Assembly: GCF_001715295.1 (NCBI RefSeq)
Contig: NZ_MDKB01000003.1
Span: forward strand, 947,954-1,011,953
Direction: 5' to 3'
Length of the DNA stretch: 64,000 nt
DNA from: Streptomyces griseus
GTDB lineage: Bacteria > Actinomycetota > Actinomycetes > Streptomycetales > Streptomycetaceae
Under the pieces are notes generated by a model. The model saw only the letters and a program-made list of their open reading frames with translations. It was not told the origin of the DNA and did not search any database. Shown here one piece after another: positions 7,490 to 16,384 of the stretch. The position numbers and the translations under genes are program-made. Numbering within the stretch: the first letter of the stretch is position 1; each line of letters opens with the position of its first letter.

Positions 7490-10400
7490 TCAGACCGTCA
7501 CCGGGGCGTCCTCGCCCAGTCCCTCCCCTATGAACGTGCGCCACAGCCGGGCGTAATGGCCGTTCCTGGCGAGGAGTTCGTCGTGCGTACCGTCCTCGGC
7601 GACCCGCCCGCCGTCCATCACCACGACCCGGTCCGCGCGGGCGGCCGTCGTCAGCCGGTGGGCCACGACGAGCGTGGTGCGGCGGCCGGCGATCCGGTCG
7701 GTGGCCTGGTTGACCTGTGCCTCGCTGGCGAGGTCCAGGGAGGCGGTCGCCTCGTCGAGCAGCAGGATGTCGGGGTCGACCAGCTCGGCACGGGCGAGGG
7801 CGATCAGCTGGCGCTGGCCCGCGGAGAGGTTACGGCCCCGTTCGGCGACCTCGTGCAGGTAGCCGCCCTCCAGGGTGGCGATCATCTCGTGGGCGCCGAC
7901 CGCCCGGGCCGCCGCCTCCACCTGGGCGTCGGTGGCGTCCGGCAGTCCGTAGGCGATGGCGTCGCGGACCGTTCCCGCGAAGAGGTAGGCCTCCTGGGGG
8001 ACGACTCCGAGCCGGTGCCGGTACGCGGTCCGGTCCAGCCTGCGCAGATCCGTACCGTCCGCCGTGACCCGCCCGCTCGTCGGGTCGTAGAAGCGGGCGA
8101 CCAGCTTGACGAGCGTGGACTTGCCCGCGCCGGTCTCCCCGACGAAGGCCACCGTCTGGCCGGCCGGGATGCGCAGGTCGATGCCGGTGAGGGCCTCCTC
8201 CTCGCCGTCGTAGGCGAACGACACGTCCTCGAAGGCGATCTCGCCGCGCAGCGAGGTCACGCTCTGCGGGGCCTCGTGGTCGGCGGTGGAGGTCGGCTCC
8301 CGCAGCAGCTCCTGGATCCGGCCGAGCGAGACCGTGGCCTGCTGGTAGCCGTCGAAGACCTGGGAGAGCTGCTGCACCGGGGCGAAGAACAGGTCGATGT
8401 AGAGGAGATAGGCGACCAGGGCGCCCGTGGTCAGTGTGCCGTTGTCGACCCGGCCGGCGCCGACGATCAGCACGGCGGCCGCCGCGACCGAGGCCAGCAG
8501 CTGGACGAACGGGAAGTAGACGGAGATCAGCCACTGCCCGCGCACCCGGGCCTGGCGGTAGTGGTCGCTGCGGGCCGCGAACCGCTCGGCTCCGTCGCGC
8601 TCGCGGCGGAACGCCTGCACGATCCGCAGCCCGGCGACGGACTCCTGGAGGTCGGCGTTGACGACGCTGATGCGTTCCCGGGCGAGTTCGTAGGCCTTGA
8701 CGCTCTTGCGGCGGAAGAAGAACGTGCCGACGACCAGCACCGGCAGGGTCGCGAAGACGACCAGGGCCAGCTGCACGTCCAGGACGAGGAGCACCACCAT
8801 GATGCCGAAGAAGGTGACCACGGAGACGAAGGCCGTGACCAGGCCGGTCTGCAGGAACGTGGACAGCGCGTCCACGTCCGTCGTCATCCGGGTCATGATG
8901 CGGCCGGTCAGCTCGCGCTCGTAGTAGTCGAGGCCGAGCCGCTGGAGCTGCGCGAAGATCTTCAGGCGCAGGGAGTACAGGACGCGTTCGCCCGTGCGGC
9001 CCGTCATCCGGGTCTCCCCGATCTGGGCCGCCCACTGCGCGAGGACGGCGAGCAGGCCCAGTCCGGCCGCGGTCCAGACGGCGCCGAGCGCCATCCGCTG
9101 CACGCCGTCGTCGATGCCGTGCCGGATCAGTACCGGCAGCAGCAGACCCATGCCCGCGTCCAGGGCGACCAGTACCAGGCTCACCAGCAGCGGCAGCCCG
9201 AAGCCGTGCAGCAGCCGGCGCAGGCCGTACGACTCCTCCGGGCGGACGGCGCCGGCCTCGTCGATGCCGGGTGTGTCGGTGGCCGGTGGCAGGGCCTCGA
9301 CCTGGGCGAGGAGCTCGGGTGTGGCGGGCATGCCGGCCGCCGCCGTGTCACGCCGCTCCTCCTTGCGGATCCAGAGTTCGGGGGTGATGCCGCGCTCGGC
9401 GTCGAACTCGGCCTCCAGTTCCTCCTGGAGCGCGCGGTCGTCGTCCGGCGCCGCGTCCGTCACCCGCTGGTGGCCCGGTGAGGTGCCGCCGAGCTCGTCC
9501 GGGTCGGTGAGCAGCCGACGGTAGAGGGCGGAGCGCTGCTCCAGCTCGGCGTGCGTGCCGATGTCGGCGAGCCGCCCCTGGTCGAGGACGGCGATGCGGT
9601 CGGCGAGGCCGAGGGTGGAACGCCGGTGGGCGATCAGCAGGGTGGTGCGGCCGGCCATGACCTGGGCCAGCGCCTCGTGGATCTCGTGCTCGACGCGGGC
9701 GTCGACGGCTGAGGTGGCGTCGTCGAGGAGGAGCAGGCGGGGGTCGGTGAGGATGGCGCGGGCGAGGGCCACGCGCTGGCGCTGGCCGCCGGACAGGGTG
9801 AGTCCGTGTTCGCCGACCTTGGTGTCGTACCCCTCCGGCAGCCGGGAGATGAAGCCGTGTGCCTGGGCGGCGCGCGCGGCCCGCTCGATCTGCTCCTGGG
9901 TGGCGTCCGGGTGTCCGTACGCGATGTTGGCGCGGACCGAGTCGGAGAAGAGGAAGCTGTCCTCGGGCACGAGCCCGATGGCGGCCCGCAGGGAGTCCTG
10001 GGTCAGCTCGCGGACGTCGTGGCCGCCGACGAGGACGGCGCCGTGCGACACGTCGTAGAAGCGGGGCAGCAGGAGGGAGACGGTGGACTTGCCGCTGCCG
10101 GAGGCGCCGACGACGGCGACGGTCTCGCCGGGCTCGATGGTCAGGGAGAACCCGTCGAGGACGGGACGCTCGCCCGCTCCTTCTCCGGTCTCCCCGTCAC
10201 GGGCGGACCCCGGGTCCGGGGAGCCGTAGCCGAAGCGCACGTCGTCGAACTCGACGCTCGCCGGGGCGTCGGCGGGCAGCTCCTTCGTCCCGTCCTGCAT
10301 GGAGGGCTCGGTGTCGATCAGCTCCAGGACGCGCTCCACGCCTGCCCGGGCCTGCTGGCCGACGGTGAGGACCATGGCGAGCATCCGGACGGGGCCGACG

Positions 10401-11308
10401 AGCTGGGCGAGGTAGGTGGAGAAGGCGACGAACGTGCCGAGGGTGATCTCGCCCCGGGTGGCCAGCCAGCCGCCGAGGGCCAGCATCGCGACCTGGCCCA
10501 GCGAGGGGACGGCCTGCAGTGCGGGGGTGTAGCGGGAGTTCAGCCGGATCGTCCGCAGCCGCCCCGCGAAGAGCCTGCGCCCGACCTCGCGGAGCTTGCC
10601 CGTCTCCTGCTCCTCCTGCCCGAACCCCTTGACGACCCGGACACCGGAGACGGCCCCGTCGACCACTCCGGCCACGGCGGCGGCCTGGCTCTGGGCGTAC
10701 CAGGTGGCCGGGAAGAGGCGGGCGCGGGAGCGGCGGGCTATGTACCAGAGGGCGGGGGCGACGGCGAGGGCGATCAGGGTCAGCGGCAGCGACAGCCACG
10801 CCATGATCACCAGGGAGATGAGGAAGAGCAGGACGTTCCCGATGGTCATCGGGAGCATGAAGAGGAGTCCCTGGATCAGCTGGAGGTCGCTGGTGGCACG
10901 CCCGACGACCTGGCCGGTGGACAGCTCGTCCTGCCGCTTCCCGTCGAGCCGGGCGAGGGTGCCGTACATCTCGGTCCGCAGATCGTGCTGTACGTCGAGG
11001 GCGAGCCGGCCGCCGTAGTAGCGGCGGACGTAGGTGGCGGCGTAGACGAGGACGGCCGCGGCGACGAGCATCCCGGTCCAGAGACCGAGGGACCGGGTGT
11101 GGTTTCCGACGACGTCGTCGATGATCACCTTGGTGATCAGCGGGACGAGGGCCATCACGGCCATGCCGGCCAGGGAGGAACCCAGGGCGAGCAGGACGTT
11201 GCGGCGGTAGCGCCACGCGTATCCGGTCAGCCGCCGGGCCCACCCCGGCTGCGCCGTGCCCTTCTCCGTCGCGTCCTTCCGCTCCCCGTCCACGCTCTCG
11301 CCCGCCAT
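7490..11308 (-). CDS. Two-module fused ABC exporter (TMD-NBD-TMD-NBD)
   Basis: 1272 residues: a full exporter in one chain, where most bacterial homologues are two half-transporters. Module 1 has a six-helix membrane domain, Walker A GASGSGKS (401-408), signature LSGGQ and Walker B LLLLDDATSAVD. Module 2 repeats this with GETGAGKS, LSAGQ and LLLDEATASLD. The residue after the Walker B Asp is Asp530 in the first site and the catalytic Glu1186 in the second. The first site plus the LSAGQ of the second should therefore be the degenerate, slow site seen in heterodimeric multidrug and lipid exporters. A charged linker joins the halves near residues 590-680. The substrate is unknown; lipids, drugs or a natural product are possible. 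Confidence 0.95.
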   Translation of the reverse strand: MAGESVDGERKDATEKGTAQPGWARRLTGYAWRYRRNVLLALGSSLAGMAVMALVPLITKVIIDDVVGNHTRSLGLWTGMLVAAAVLVYAATYVRRYYGGRLALDVQHDLRTEMYGTLARLDGKRQDELSTGQVVGRATSDLQLIQGLLFMLPMTIGNVLLFLISLVIMAWLSLPLTLIALAVAPALWYIARRSRARLFPATWYAQSQAAAVAGVVDGAVSGVRVVKGFGQEEQETGKLREVGRRLFAGRLRTIRLNSRYTPALQAVPSLGQVAMLALGGWLATRGEITLGTFVAFSTYLAQLVGPVRMLAMVLTVGQQARAGVERVLELIDTEPSMQDGTKELPADAPASVEFDDVRFGYGSPDPGSARDGETGEGAGERPVLDGFSLTIEPGETVAVVGASGSGKSTVSLLLPRFYDVSHGAVLVGGHDVRELTQDSLRAAIGLVPEDSFLFSDSVRANIAYGHPDATQEQIERAARAAQAHGFISRLPEGYDTKVGEHGLTLSGGQRQRVALARAILTDPRLLLLDDATSAVDARVEHEIHEALAQVMAGRTTLLIAHRRSTLGLADRIAVLDQGRLADIGTHAELEQRSALYRRLLTDPDELGGTSPGHQRVTDAAPDDDRALQEELEAEFDAERGITPELWIRKEERRDTAAAGMPATPELLAQVEALPPATDTPGIDEAGAVRPEESYGLRRLLHGFGLPLLVSLVLVALDAGMGLLLPVLIRHGIDDGVQRMALGAVWTAAGLGLLAVLAQWAAQIGETRMTGRTGERVLYSLRLKIFAQLQRLGLDYYERELTGRIMTRMTTDVDALSTFLQTGLVTAFVSVVTFFGIMVVLLVLDVQLALVVFATLPVLVVGTFFFRRKSVKAYELARERISVVNADLQESVAGLRIVQAFRRERDGAERFAARSDHYRQARVRGQWLISVYFPFVQLLASVAAAAVLIVGAGRVDNGTLTTGALVAYLLYIDLFFAPVQQLSQVFDGYQQATVSLGRIQELLREPTSTADHEAPQSVTSLRGEIAFEDVSFAYDGEEEALTGIDLRIPAGQTVAFVGETGAGKSTLVKLVARFYDPTSGRVTADGTDLRRLDRTAYRHRLGVVPQEAYLFAGTVRDAIAYGLPDATDAQVEAAARAVGAHEMIATLEGGYLHEVAERGRNLSAGQRQLIALARAELVDPDILLLDEATASLDLASEAQVNQATDRIAGRRTTLVVAHRLTTAARADRVVVMDGGRVAEDGTHDELLARNGHYARLWRTFIGEGLGEDAPVTV

Positions 11309-11410
11309 CGTGCCTCCCGCATGTCCCCGTACCGCCCGCCGGTCTACCGCCAGTCACCAACACGGTCAGCTGCGGATTTCATCCCGCTGCAACAATTCTC
11401 GGCTTATGGG

Positions 11411-11458
11411 CGGAGGCGGGGGGCGGATGGTCCTAGGACCATCCGCCCCCCGCCTCCG
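11411..11458. terminator. Loop-less 48-bp palindrome in the exporter/ureohydrolase intergenic region
   Basis: Perfect 24-bp arms meet at CCT|AGG (11434/11435). It lies about 300 bp downstream of the ureohydrolase stop and 103 bp upstream of the exporter start, both on the minus strand, so it probably stops read-through into the exporter gene. The rest of the 447-bp gap (11309-11755) shows no gene I can support. The stretch before the exporter (11340-11405) is AT-richer and probably holds its promoter. Confidence 0.75.
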
Positions 11459-11755
11459 GCTCACTCGTTCCGAAGGAAAGGGGCGAGGGCGACGCAGCCC
11501 GGGCGGGCCGGTTGCGTCGCCGTGGCCTCACCGAAGGCGCGCGAGGTTCTGGGCCACGGGACCGCCGCCGCTGCGTCCGGTGGGCACAGGACGCGCAGTG
11601 CCCGCGTGCGGTGCGGTGCGGTGGCCGGGCGCCGGCCCCCGGGTTCAGGGCGGCCTGCGCCCGGGCGGGGGTGAGCGGCGGCCGCGAGGGCGGTCACGAC
11701 GGAGTGGCAGGGGGCGAGGTCCCCCGTGTCCGTCACAGGCCGTCGTGGTCGTGGC

Positions 11756-12724
11756 TCACCGGCCGCGGCCCTCCGCGATCTGGCGGGACATGATCGTGGT
11801 CAGCTCGTACGCCGTGTGGGAGGCGGCGACGGAGGTGATCTCCGCGTGGTCGTACGCGGGGGCGACCTCGACCAGGTCGGCGGAGACCAGGTGGCAGGAG
11901 GAGAGGCCGCGCAGGATCTCCAGGAGTTCGCGCGAGGTGAGGCCGCCGGCCTCCGGGGTGCCGGTCCCGGGGGCGTGGGCCGGGTCCAGGACGTCGATGT
12001 CGATGGAGATGTAGAGCGGCCGGTCGCCGATGCGCTGCCGGAGCTGGTCGGCGATCTCGTCGACCCCGCGCCGCATGACGTCGGCGGAGGTGACGATGCC
12101 GAACCCCATCTTGGCGTCGTCGGTGAGGTCCTGCTTGCCGTACAGCGGTCCGCGGGTGCCCACGTGGGACAGCGCTTCGGTGTCGAGGATCCCCTCCTCG
12201 ACGGCCCGGCGGAAGGGTGTGCCGTGGGTGTACTCGGCACCGAAGTAGGTGTCCCAGGTGTCCAGGTGCGCGTCGAAGTGGAGCAGGGCGACCGGCCCGT
12301 GCTTCTTGGCGACGGACCGCAGGAGCGGCAGCGCGATGGTGTGGTCCCCGCCGAGCGTCATCAGGCGGGCGCCGGTCGCGAGCAGGTCGTCGGCGGCCGC
12401 CTCGACGGTCTCGACGGCCTCGTCGATGTGGAACGGGTTGGCGGCGATGTCCCCGGCGTCCGCGACCTGGGCGAGCGCGAAGGGGGAGGCGTCCTGGGCG
12501 GGGTTGTACGGGCGCAGCAGGCGGGACGCCTCGCGGATGGCGTTGCCGCCGAAGCGGGCGCCGGGGCGGTAGGAGACCCCGCTGTCGAAGGGCACGCCGA
12601 CGACGGCGACATCGGCGGTACCGACCTCGTCGAGCCGGGGCAGCCGGGCGAACGTGGCGGGCCCGGCGTACCGGGGCACGCGCGAGGAGTCGATCGGACC
12701 GCGCGGCGTCTCGTTGCTGCTCAT
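11756..12724 (-). CDS. speB: Ureohydrolase (agmatinase / guanidinobutyrase family)
   Basis: 322 residues. All metal ligands of the binuclear Mn ureohydrolases are present: GGDHTI, DAHLDTWD (D-A-H-x-D) and SIDIDVLDPAHAPGTGTPE. The enzyme hydrolyses a guanidino compound to urea and an amine. Agmatine to putrescine and guanidinobutyrate to GABA are the likeliest reactions in Streptomyces, and sequence alone does not separate them. The ATG at 12724 is preceded by GAAAGG. It is transcribed divergently from a PucR-type regulator, which suggests substrate-dependent control of arginine or polyamine breakdown. The symbol is a family label. Confidence 0.9.
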   Translation of the reverse strand: MSSNETPRGPIDSSRVPRYAGPATFARLPRLDEVGTADVAVVGVPFDSGVSYRPGARFGGNAIREASRLLRPYNPAQDASPFALAQVADAGDIAANPFHIDEAVETVEAAADDLLATGARLMTLGGDHTIALPLLRSVAKKHGPVALLHFDAHLDTWDTYFGAEYTHGTPFRRAVEEGILDTEALSHVGTRGPLYGKQDLTDDAKMGFGIVTSADVMRRGVDEIADQLRQRIGDRPLYISIDIDVLDPAHAPGTGTPEAGGLTSRELLEILRGLSSCHLVSADLVEVAPAYDHAEITSVAASHTAYELTTIMSRQIAEGRGR

Positions 12725-12829
12725 GGTGGGGTGCCTTTCGTTCGGGTGCGCGGCGGCCGGGTGTCCGCTCGGGTGCCGCCCGCAGGGACGACGGTAGGTG
12801 GCCGGAAGCCGACGCTGAAGTGTACGTTT

Positions 12830-12857
12830 CATCCATTCCCGACCACGTTGATGGATG
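12830..12857. promoter_or_regulatory. Candidate regulator site between ureohydrolase and PucR-type gene
   Basis: CATCCAT (12830-12836) and ATGGATG (12851-12857) form an inverted repeat with 14 bp between the arms. It overlaps the translation start region of the PucR-type gene and lies about 105 bp from the divergent ureohydrolase start. An autoregulatory site is plausible but unproved. Confidence 0.35.
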
Positions 12858-12865
12858 GATCGTCC

Positions 12866-14350
12866 ATGCCGGAACTCCCCGCCGGACCACCGGCCCCGCC
12901 CGTCGCCCTGGCCGAACTGCTGGCCCGGGAGGAACTGGGGCTGCGCCGGATCGCCGGTCCCGACCACGCGGATCTCCTGTGGGTACACGCCTCGGAGATG
13001 GCCGACCCGTATCCGTATCTGCTCGGCGGTGAGCTGCTGCTGACCGCCGGGGTCCAGCTCACGGACGCGGACACCTACGTGGCCCGGCTCGTGCAGGCGG
13101 GGGCGGCGGCGCTCGGCTTCGGGCTGGCGCCGGTACACGACACGGTGCCGTCCGGCCTGGTGGACGCGTGCGACCGGCACGGGCTGCCCCTGGTGGAGGT
13201 CCCTCCCGGGACCCGCTTCACCGCCCTCGCCCGGGCCGTGTGGCGGCTGATGGCGGAGGCGCGCCACCGTGAGCTGCGCAGGGTGACCCGCGCCCAGCAG
13301 GCCCTGGCGACGGCGGCGGCCCGCCCCGACCCGGTGCCGGCGGTGCTGCGTCAGCTGGCCGTGCACCTGGACGGCCAGGTCGCGGTCCTCAAGCCGGACG
13401 GCGGAGCGCTGCACACGGCGGGCGGGCATCCGGCACCGGAGGTGCGGGCGGCTCTGGCGCGGCTGGCCGGAGTGGTGGCCCCCGCCGCCCCCGACAGCGG
13501 CACGGGCCCGGCGGCCGGCCGGGCGCCGAGCCCGTCGTCGGCCACCGACACCCGGGGCGGCACCCACCTGTTCGCGTACGCGCTCGGCGGCGGACAGGGG
13601 CTGGTCCTCGCCCTGGCGACGCCCCGCCGTGACCCCGGCGACCACACCGTCGCGGGGATCGCGGCCGTCCTGCTCTCCCTGCTCACCGTGCCGCACCAGG
13701 GCGCCGACGCGGCGGGCCGCTCGGCGGCGCTCGTGCGGCTCCTGCTGGGCGCGGCCCCCGAGGACGTGGCCCCGCTGCTGGGCGACGGCGACTCCTGGAC
13801 GGTGGCCCATGCCCGCCGCGCCGACGGCGCCCCGGCCGACCCGCTGAACGCCGGGGCGCTCGGCGCGGCGCTGGGCTCGGCCCTGACGGACGTGGACCGG
13901 GGGACCGTACGGATCCTGCTCCCCGGCCCTCCCGAGGCGGTGGCCGCACAGCCCGGCTGGACCCTCGGCGTCTCCGCCTCCGTCCCGGTGACCGCCCTGC
14001 CCGCCGCCGAAAGCCAGGCGTCCCGGGCCCTGGGCCACGCCGAGGCGACCCGCGCCCCGCTGACCACGCACCGCTCCGGCGCCGGGGGCCTGGCCGGCCT
14101 GATCCCGGCCGACCGCGCCGAGGCCCACGCCCGCGCCCTGCTGGCCCCCCTCACCGCGCCCCTGGCCGAGACGCTGCGCTGCTGGCTGAGCCTCCACGGC
14201 AGCTGGGACCGTACGGCGGTGGCCCTGCGCCTCCACCGCAACACGATCCGCCAGCGCGTCGCGCGGTGCGCGGCCCTGCTGGACGTGGACCTGGACGACA
14301 TGGACGTACGGACGGAGCTGTGGTTCGCCCTGCGGGGGCGCACCCCGTGA
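12866..14350 (+). CDS. PucR-family transcriptional regulator
   Basis: About 494 residues from the ATG at 12866; an ATG at 12851 would add five. The order is an N-terminal purine-catabolism (PucR) sensing domain (ALAELLAREELGLRRI... LVEVPPGTRF), a GGDEF-like middle region, and a C-terminal PucR-type HTH_30 domain (GSWDRTAVALRLHRNTIRQRV). Members activate or repress purine and amine catabolism genes. The 12866 start is preferred because GGATGGAT precedes it. The neighbouring divergent ureohydrolase is its most probable target. Confidence 0.9.
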   Translation: MPELPAGPPAPPVALAELLAREELGLRRIAGPDHADLLWVHASEMADPYPYLLGGELLLTAGVQLTDADTYVARLVQAGAAALGFGLAPVHDTVPSGLVDACDRHGLPLVEVPPGTRFTALARAVWRLMAEARHRELRRVTRAQQALATAAARPDPVPAVLRQLAVHLDGQVAVLKPDGGALHTAGGHPAPEVRAALARLAGVVAPAAPDSGTGPAAGRAPSPSSATDTRGGTHLFAYALGGGQGLVLALATPRRDPGDHTVAGIAAVLLSLLTVPHQGADAAGRSAALVRLLLGAAPEDVAPLLGDGDSWTVAHARRADGAPADPLNAGALGAALGSALTDVDRGTVRILLPGPPEAVAAQPGWTLGVSASVPVTALPAAESQASRALGHAEATRAPLTTHRSGAGGLAGLIPADRAEAHARALLAPLTAPLAETLRCWLSLHGSWDRTAVALRLHRNTIRQRVARCAALLDVDLDDMDVRTELWFALRGRTP

Positions 14351-14363
14351 ACGCGCCCTGAAA

Positions 14364-14558
14364 CAGCCCCTGGGACGTGGTGCGGCTGGCGCCCACGACC
14401 TGGCGCCGAACCCGGTGCGGGGTGGCTTCGGAACCGCCTGGCAGAAGCTCGACCTGAAGCATCCGAAAACGGAACTTGATGCGGATTTGTCGAATATCGA
14501 TGACTTCGTGAAGGATGTTTTCCATGAGCTGCGAGCCAAGGGGCTGAACCTGAAGTGA
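14364..14558 (+). pseudogene. Truncated C-terminal tail of a toxin-like protein
   Basis: An open frame without a start, about 64 codons, that ends in RAKGLNLK and a TGA overlapping the GTG of the next gene by four bases (GTGA). It contains APNPVRGGFGTAWQKLD and acidic helices. Base composition drops visibly (AAAACGGAACTTGATGCGG). It begins only about 15 bp after the PucR-type stop, so the main part of the original gene is gone. The four-base overlap with a small acidic protein is the layout of polymorphic-toxin C-termini and their immunity genes. I cannot name the toxin domain. Confidence 0.5.
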
Positions 14559-15079
14559 CCGAGGACTCTTCACGCATCGTGTTGGCCAGGCTGCGGGCCA
14601 TCAACTGGGATGACGACTCAGCCGCCTTTGACCACCCCAATTCGCGTGCTCTGCTGATGCGTGAGTACCTGCGCCGGGCGGCTTTGTGGGCCAAGGCTTA
14701 CAACGTCGAGGCAGCCTGGCCCTTCTTCGACATAGCCGAGCACGTCGACGCCGAAACTACGACCCCGCCGGACATCGCTGACGAACTGGAGGAACTCCTG
14801 GAGGAACTCGCCCCCGCCTCCCTCAGGACCACCTGTCGCGGCGCAGTCCGCTGGGCAGTCCTGCGGGAAGCCCACAGCGACCTACCCACGGATCTACCGG
14901 ATCCGTACGAGCCACTGCTGGTCATGTACGAACGGGGTGGCGGCTACCACCTTGAGGAGTACCTCGACCTCAACGGCGTAATGATCCCGCTGCGCGACCT
15001 GGAGAGCAACGCCTCCGCTGCTCCCTTCCTCACGCTCGACCCGGCCACCCTTGACGCGCTGGACGCCGAAGAGACATGA
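14555..15079 (+). CDS. Hypothetical acidic protein, immunity-like
   Basis: 174 residues, GTG start overlapping the stop of the preceding toxin-like tail. The protein is acidic and mostly helical in its first two-thirds (DIADELEELLEELAPASL), then has a beta-rich tail (EPLLVMYERGGGYHLEEYLDLNGVMIPL). It has no signal or membrane segment, so it is cytosolic. Codon use is less GC-biased than in its neighbours. I recognise no named family. The context, an overlap with a toxin-like C-terminus and a transposase relic right after, suggests an immunity protein kept after its toxin decayed. Confidence 0.65.
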   Translation: MTEDSSRIVLARLRAINWDDDSAAFDHPNSRALLMREYLRRAALWAKAYNVEAAWPFFDIAEHVDAETTTPPDIADELEELLEELAPASLRTTCRGAVRWAVLREAHSDLPTDLPDPYEPLLVMYERGGGYHLEEYLDLNGVMIPLRDLESNASAAPFLTLDPATLDALDAEET

Positions 15080-15140
15080 CGTCTACGCAAAGAGATCAGC
15101 GTCGGATACCCCTGGCGGAGCCCACACAGAATGAGCTTCT

Positions 15141-15880
15141 TCAGCGTTGCCCCTCCAGCGTGAGGATGGCCTTGGCGATTGACGTCGTGCAGTTGGGGCA
15201 ACATCGGACCTGCGGCGGATGCGCCAGGACTTCAGCCTCGCAATGCCGCGTTGGACGAGCGCTCGGGCTGCAACCAGTGCCTGGTTGCGGGACTTTTCGG
15301 TGGGGGTGAGCTCCCGCAGGGGGTCGGCGTTTGATGCCGGTGGTCAGCCATGGGCCGGCGCGGCTGGTAAGCGAGGTGGGCCAGAACGGAACCCCTTGGC
15401 GTTCGCAGATGCGGATGATCCGGTGGGTGCGGGCGGCGGACAGGTCGCGGGTGCGGCCGGGCAGGGCGAGTGAGAGCCACAGCAACTGGCCGTCTTGGTG
15501 GGCGACGACCTGCACGTTCACGCCGTGTTTGTGGAGATAGGCAGCCCGGCCGTCGCCGACCCTGTCGCACTCGGCGAGGGTGCCATCGAGCAGGACGAAC
15601 TCGGGTTCGTGCTCGCGCAGCGTCTGCAGCAGGCTCGGTGCACGCTCTGCGAGCAGGTCGACGACCGCGCCGGTGTAGGCGTGGGCGGTGGACTCGCTGA
15701 TCCCGAACCCGGCTGCGATCTTCGCGAGAGTGGTATGCCGCGCAGGTACACCATTACCACCATCGCGCGCTGGGACGGACGGAGCTTGCAGCGCCGGTCG
15801 CCCTGACGGATGATGATCAGCATCGTGTCCCACTCCACGAGTTCGTTCGGCAGGTCGAGTGCGGCAGGATGGATGACCAA
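15141..15880 (-). pseudogene. IS5-like (DDE_Tnp_4) transposase, multiply frameshifted
   Basis: Recognisable pieces lie in different frames of the minus strand. The N-terminal part starts at 15880 (LDLPNELVEWDTMLIIIRQG). A switch near 15740 leads into the HTH and first catalytic region (RHTTLAKIAAGFGISES, EFVLLDGTLAECDRV, GVNVQVVAHQDG, LPGRTRDLSAARTHRI). Frame changes then occur around LAHLAYQ, after GIKRRP, and near 15200. The last piece ends SIAKAILTLEGQR at 15141. At least three frameshifts mean no functional enzyme. I could not define terminal inverted repeats or a target duplication. Confidence 0.85.
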
Positions 15881-16182
15881 CGAGGCCCCCGAGTCACGTG
15901 GGTGAGACGTCAGTCGTCTCGATCAACAACCCGGAGCCCTCGCTCGTTGCGCTCACGCCCCATCACCCGATCGGTGGCCAGTCCACGGAGGCTCACTAAC
16001 TCCACCTTCCTCACATAGAGGTCCATGGCAGGGCCCTTGCCGCGCGGGGGCCTGATCGCGCCTTACGTAGGCGGCGCGGCCACCGCCCGGGATAAGGGTG
16101 CCCTCGTCGCGAAAGCGCTGCCCGCGGCACGCAAGGTAAGCCGCTTCGTCGACCGATCCCATACGTCTCCGAGGGCGAGGTG
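15881..16182. other. Decayed intergenic stretch, no recognisable gene
   Basis: About 300 bp between the transposase relic and the NlpC/P60 tail. Short open frames exist on both strands but none has an intact start with a ribosome binding site or a recognisable motif. A frame with APYVGGAATAR (near 16060) could be more of a broken gene. Nothing here can be named. Confidence 0.5.
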
Positions 16183-16380
16183 ATCGGCCGCACGCGCGAT
16201 GTGCCCCGGACCGGCCTGACATCCGCCCGGCCCCGCAACCTGATCATCTATTAGGATGACGCCACGCACGTGGGCATGTACCTCGGAGGCGAACATATGG
16301 TCCACGTTCCACAGCCCGGACACACCACCGCACCGGCTGCCTCCTTGCCCGCCCTCGACGTGGTCCGGCCCGGAGCCTGA
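16183..16380 (+). pseudogene. C-terminal remnant of an NlpC/P60 hydrolase with an in-frame amber codon
   Basis: Translation gives SARPRNLIIY, a TAG at 16252-16254, then DDATHVGMYLGGEHMVHVPQ to a TGA at 16380. Intact NlpC/P60 domains read roughly ARPGDLI-Y-x-DASHVGMYLGNG-MIHAP here, with the catalytic histidine in HVGMYLG. The stop therefore replaces one codon inside a conserved block. The upstream Cys-containing half of the domain is missing. The family cleaves peptidoglycan stem peptides. The next gene starts four bases after this stop, so the two were probably once co-translated. Confidence 0.75.
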
Positions 16381-16384
16381 GCGG

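Noticed and set aside
11461..11736. 91-codon minus-strand ORF between the ureohydrolase and the 48-bp palindrome
   Set aside because: No ribosome binding site, Ala/Pro/Arg-rich low-complexity sequence and no motif; most likely a GC-driven open frame.
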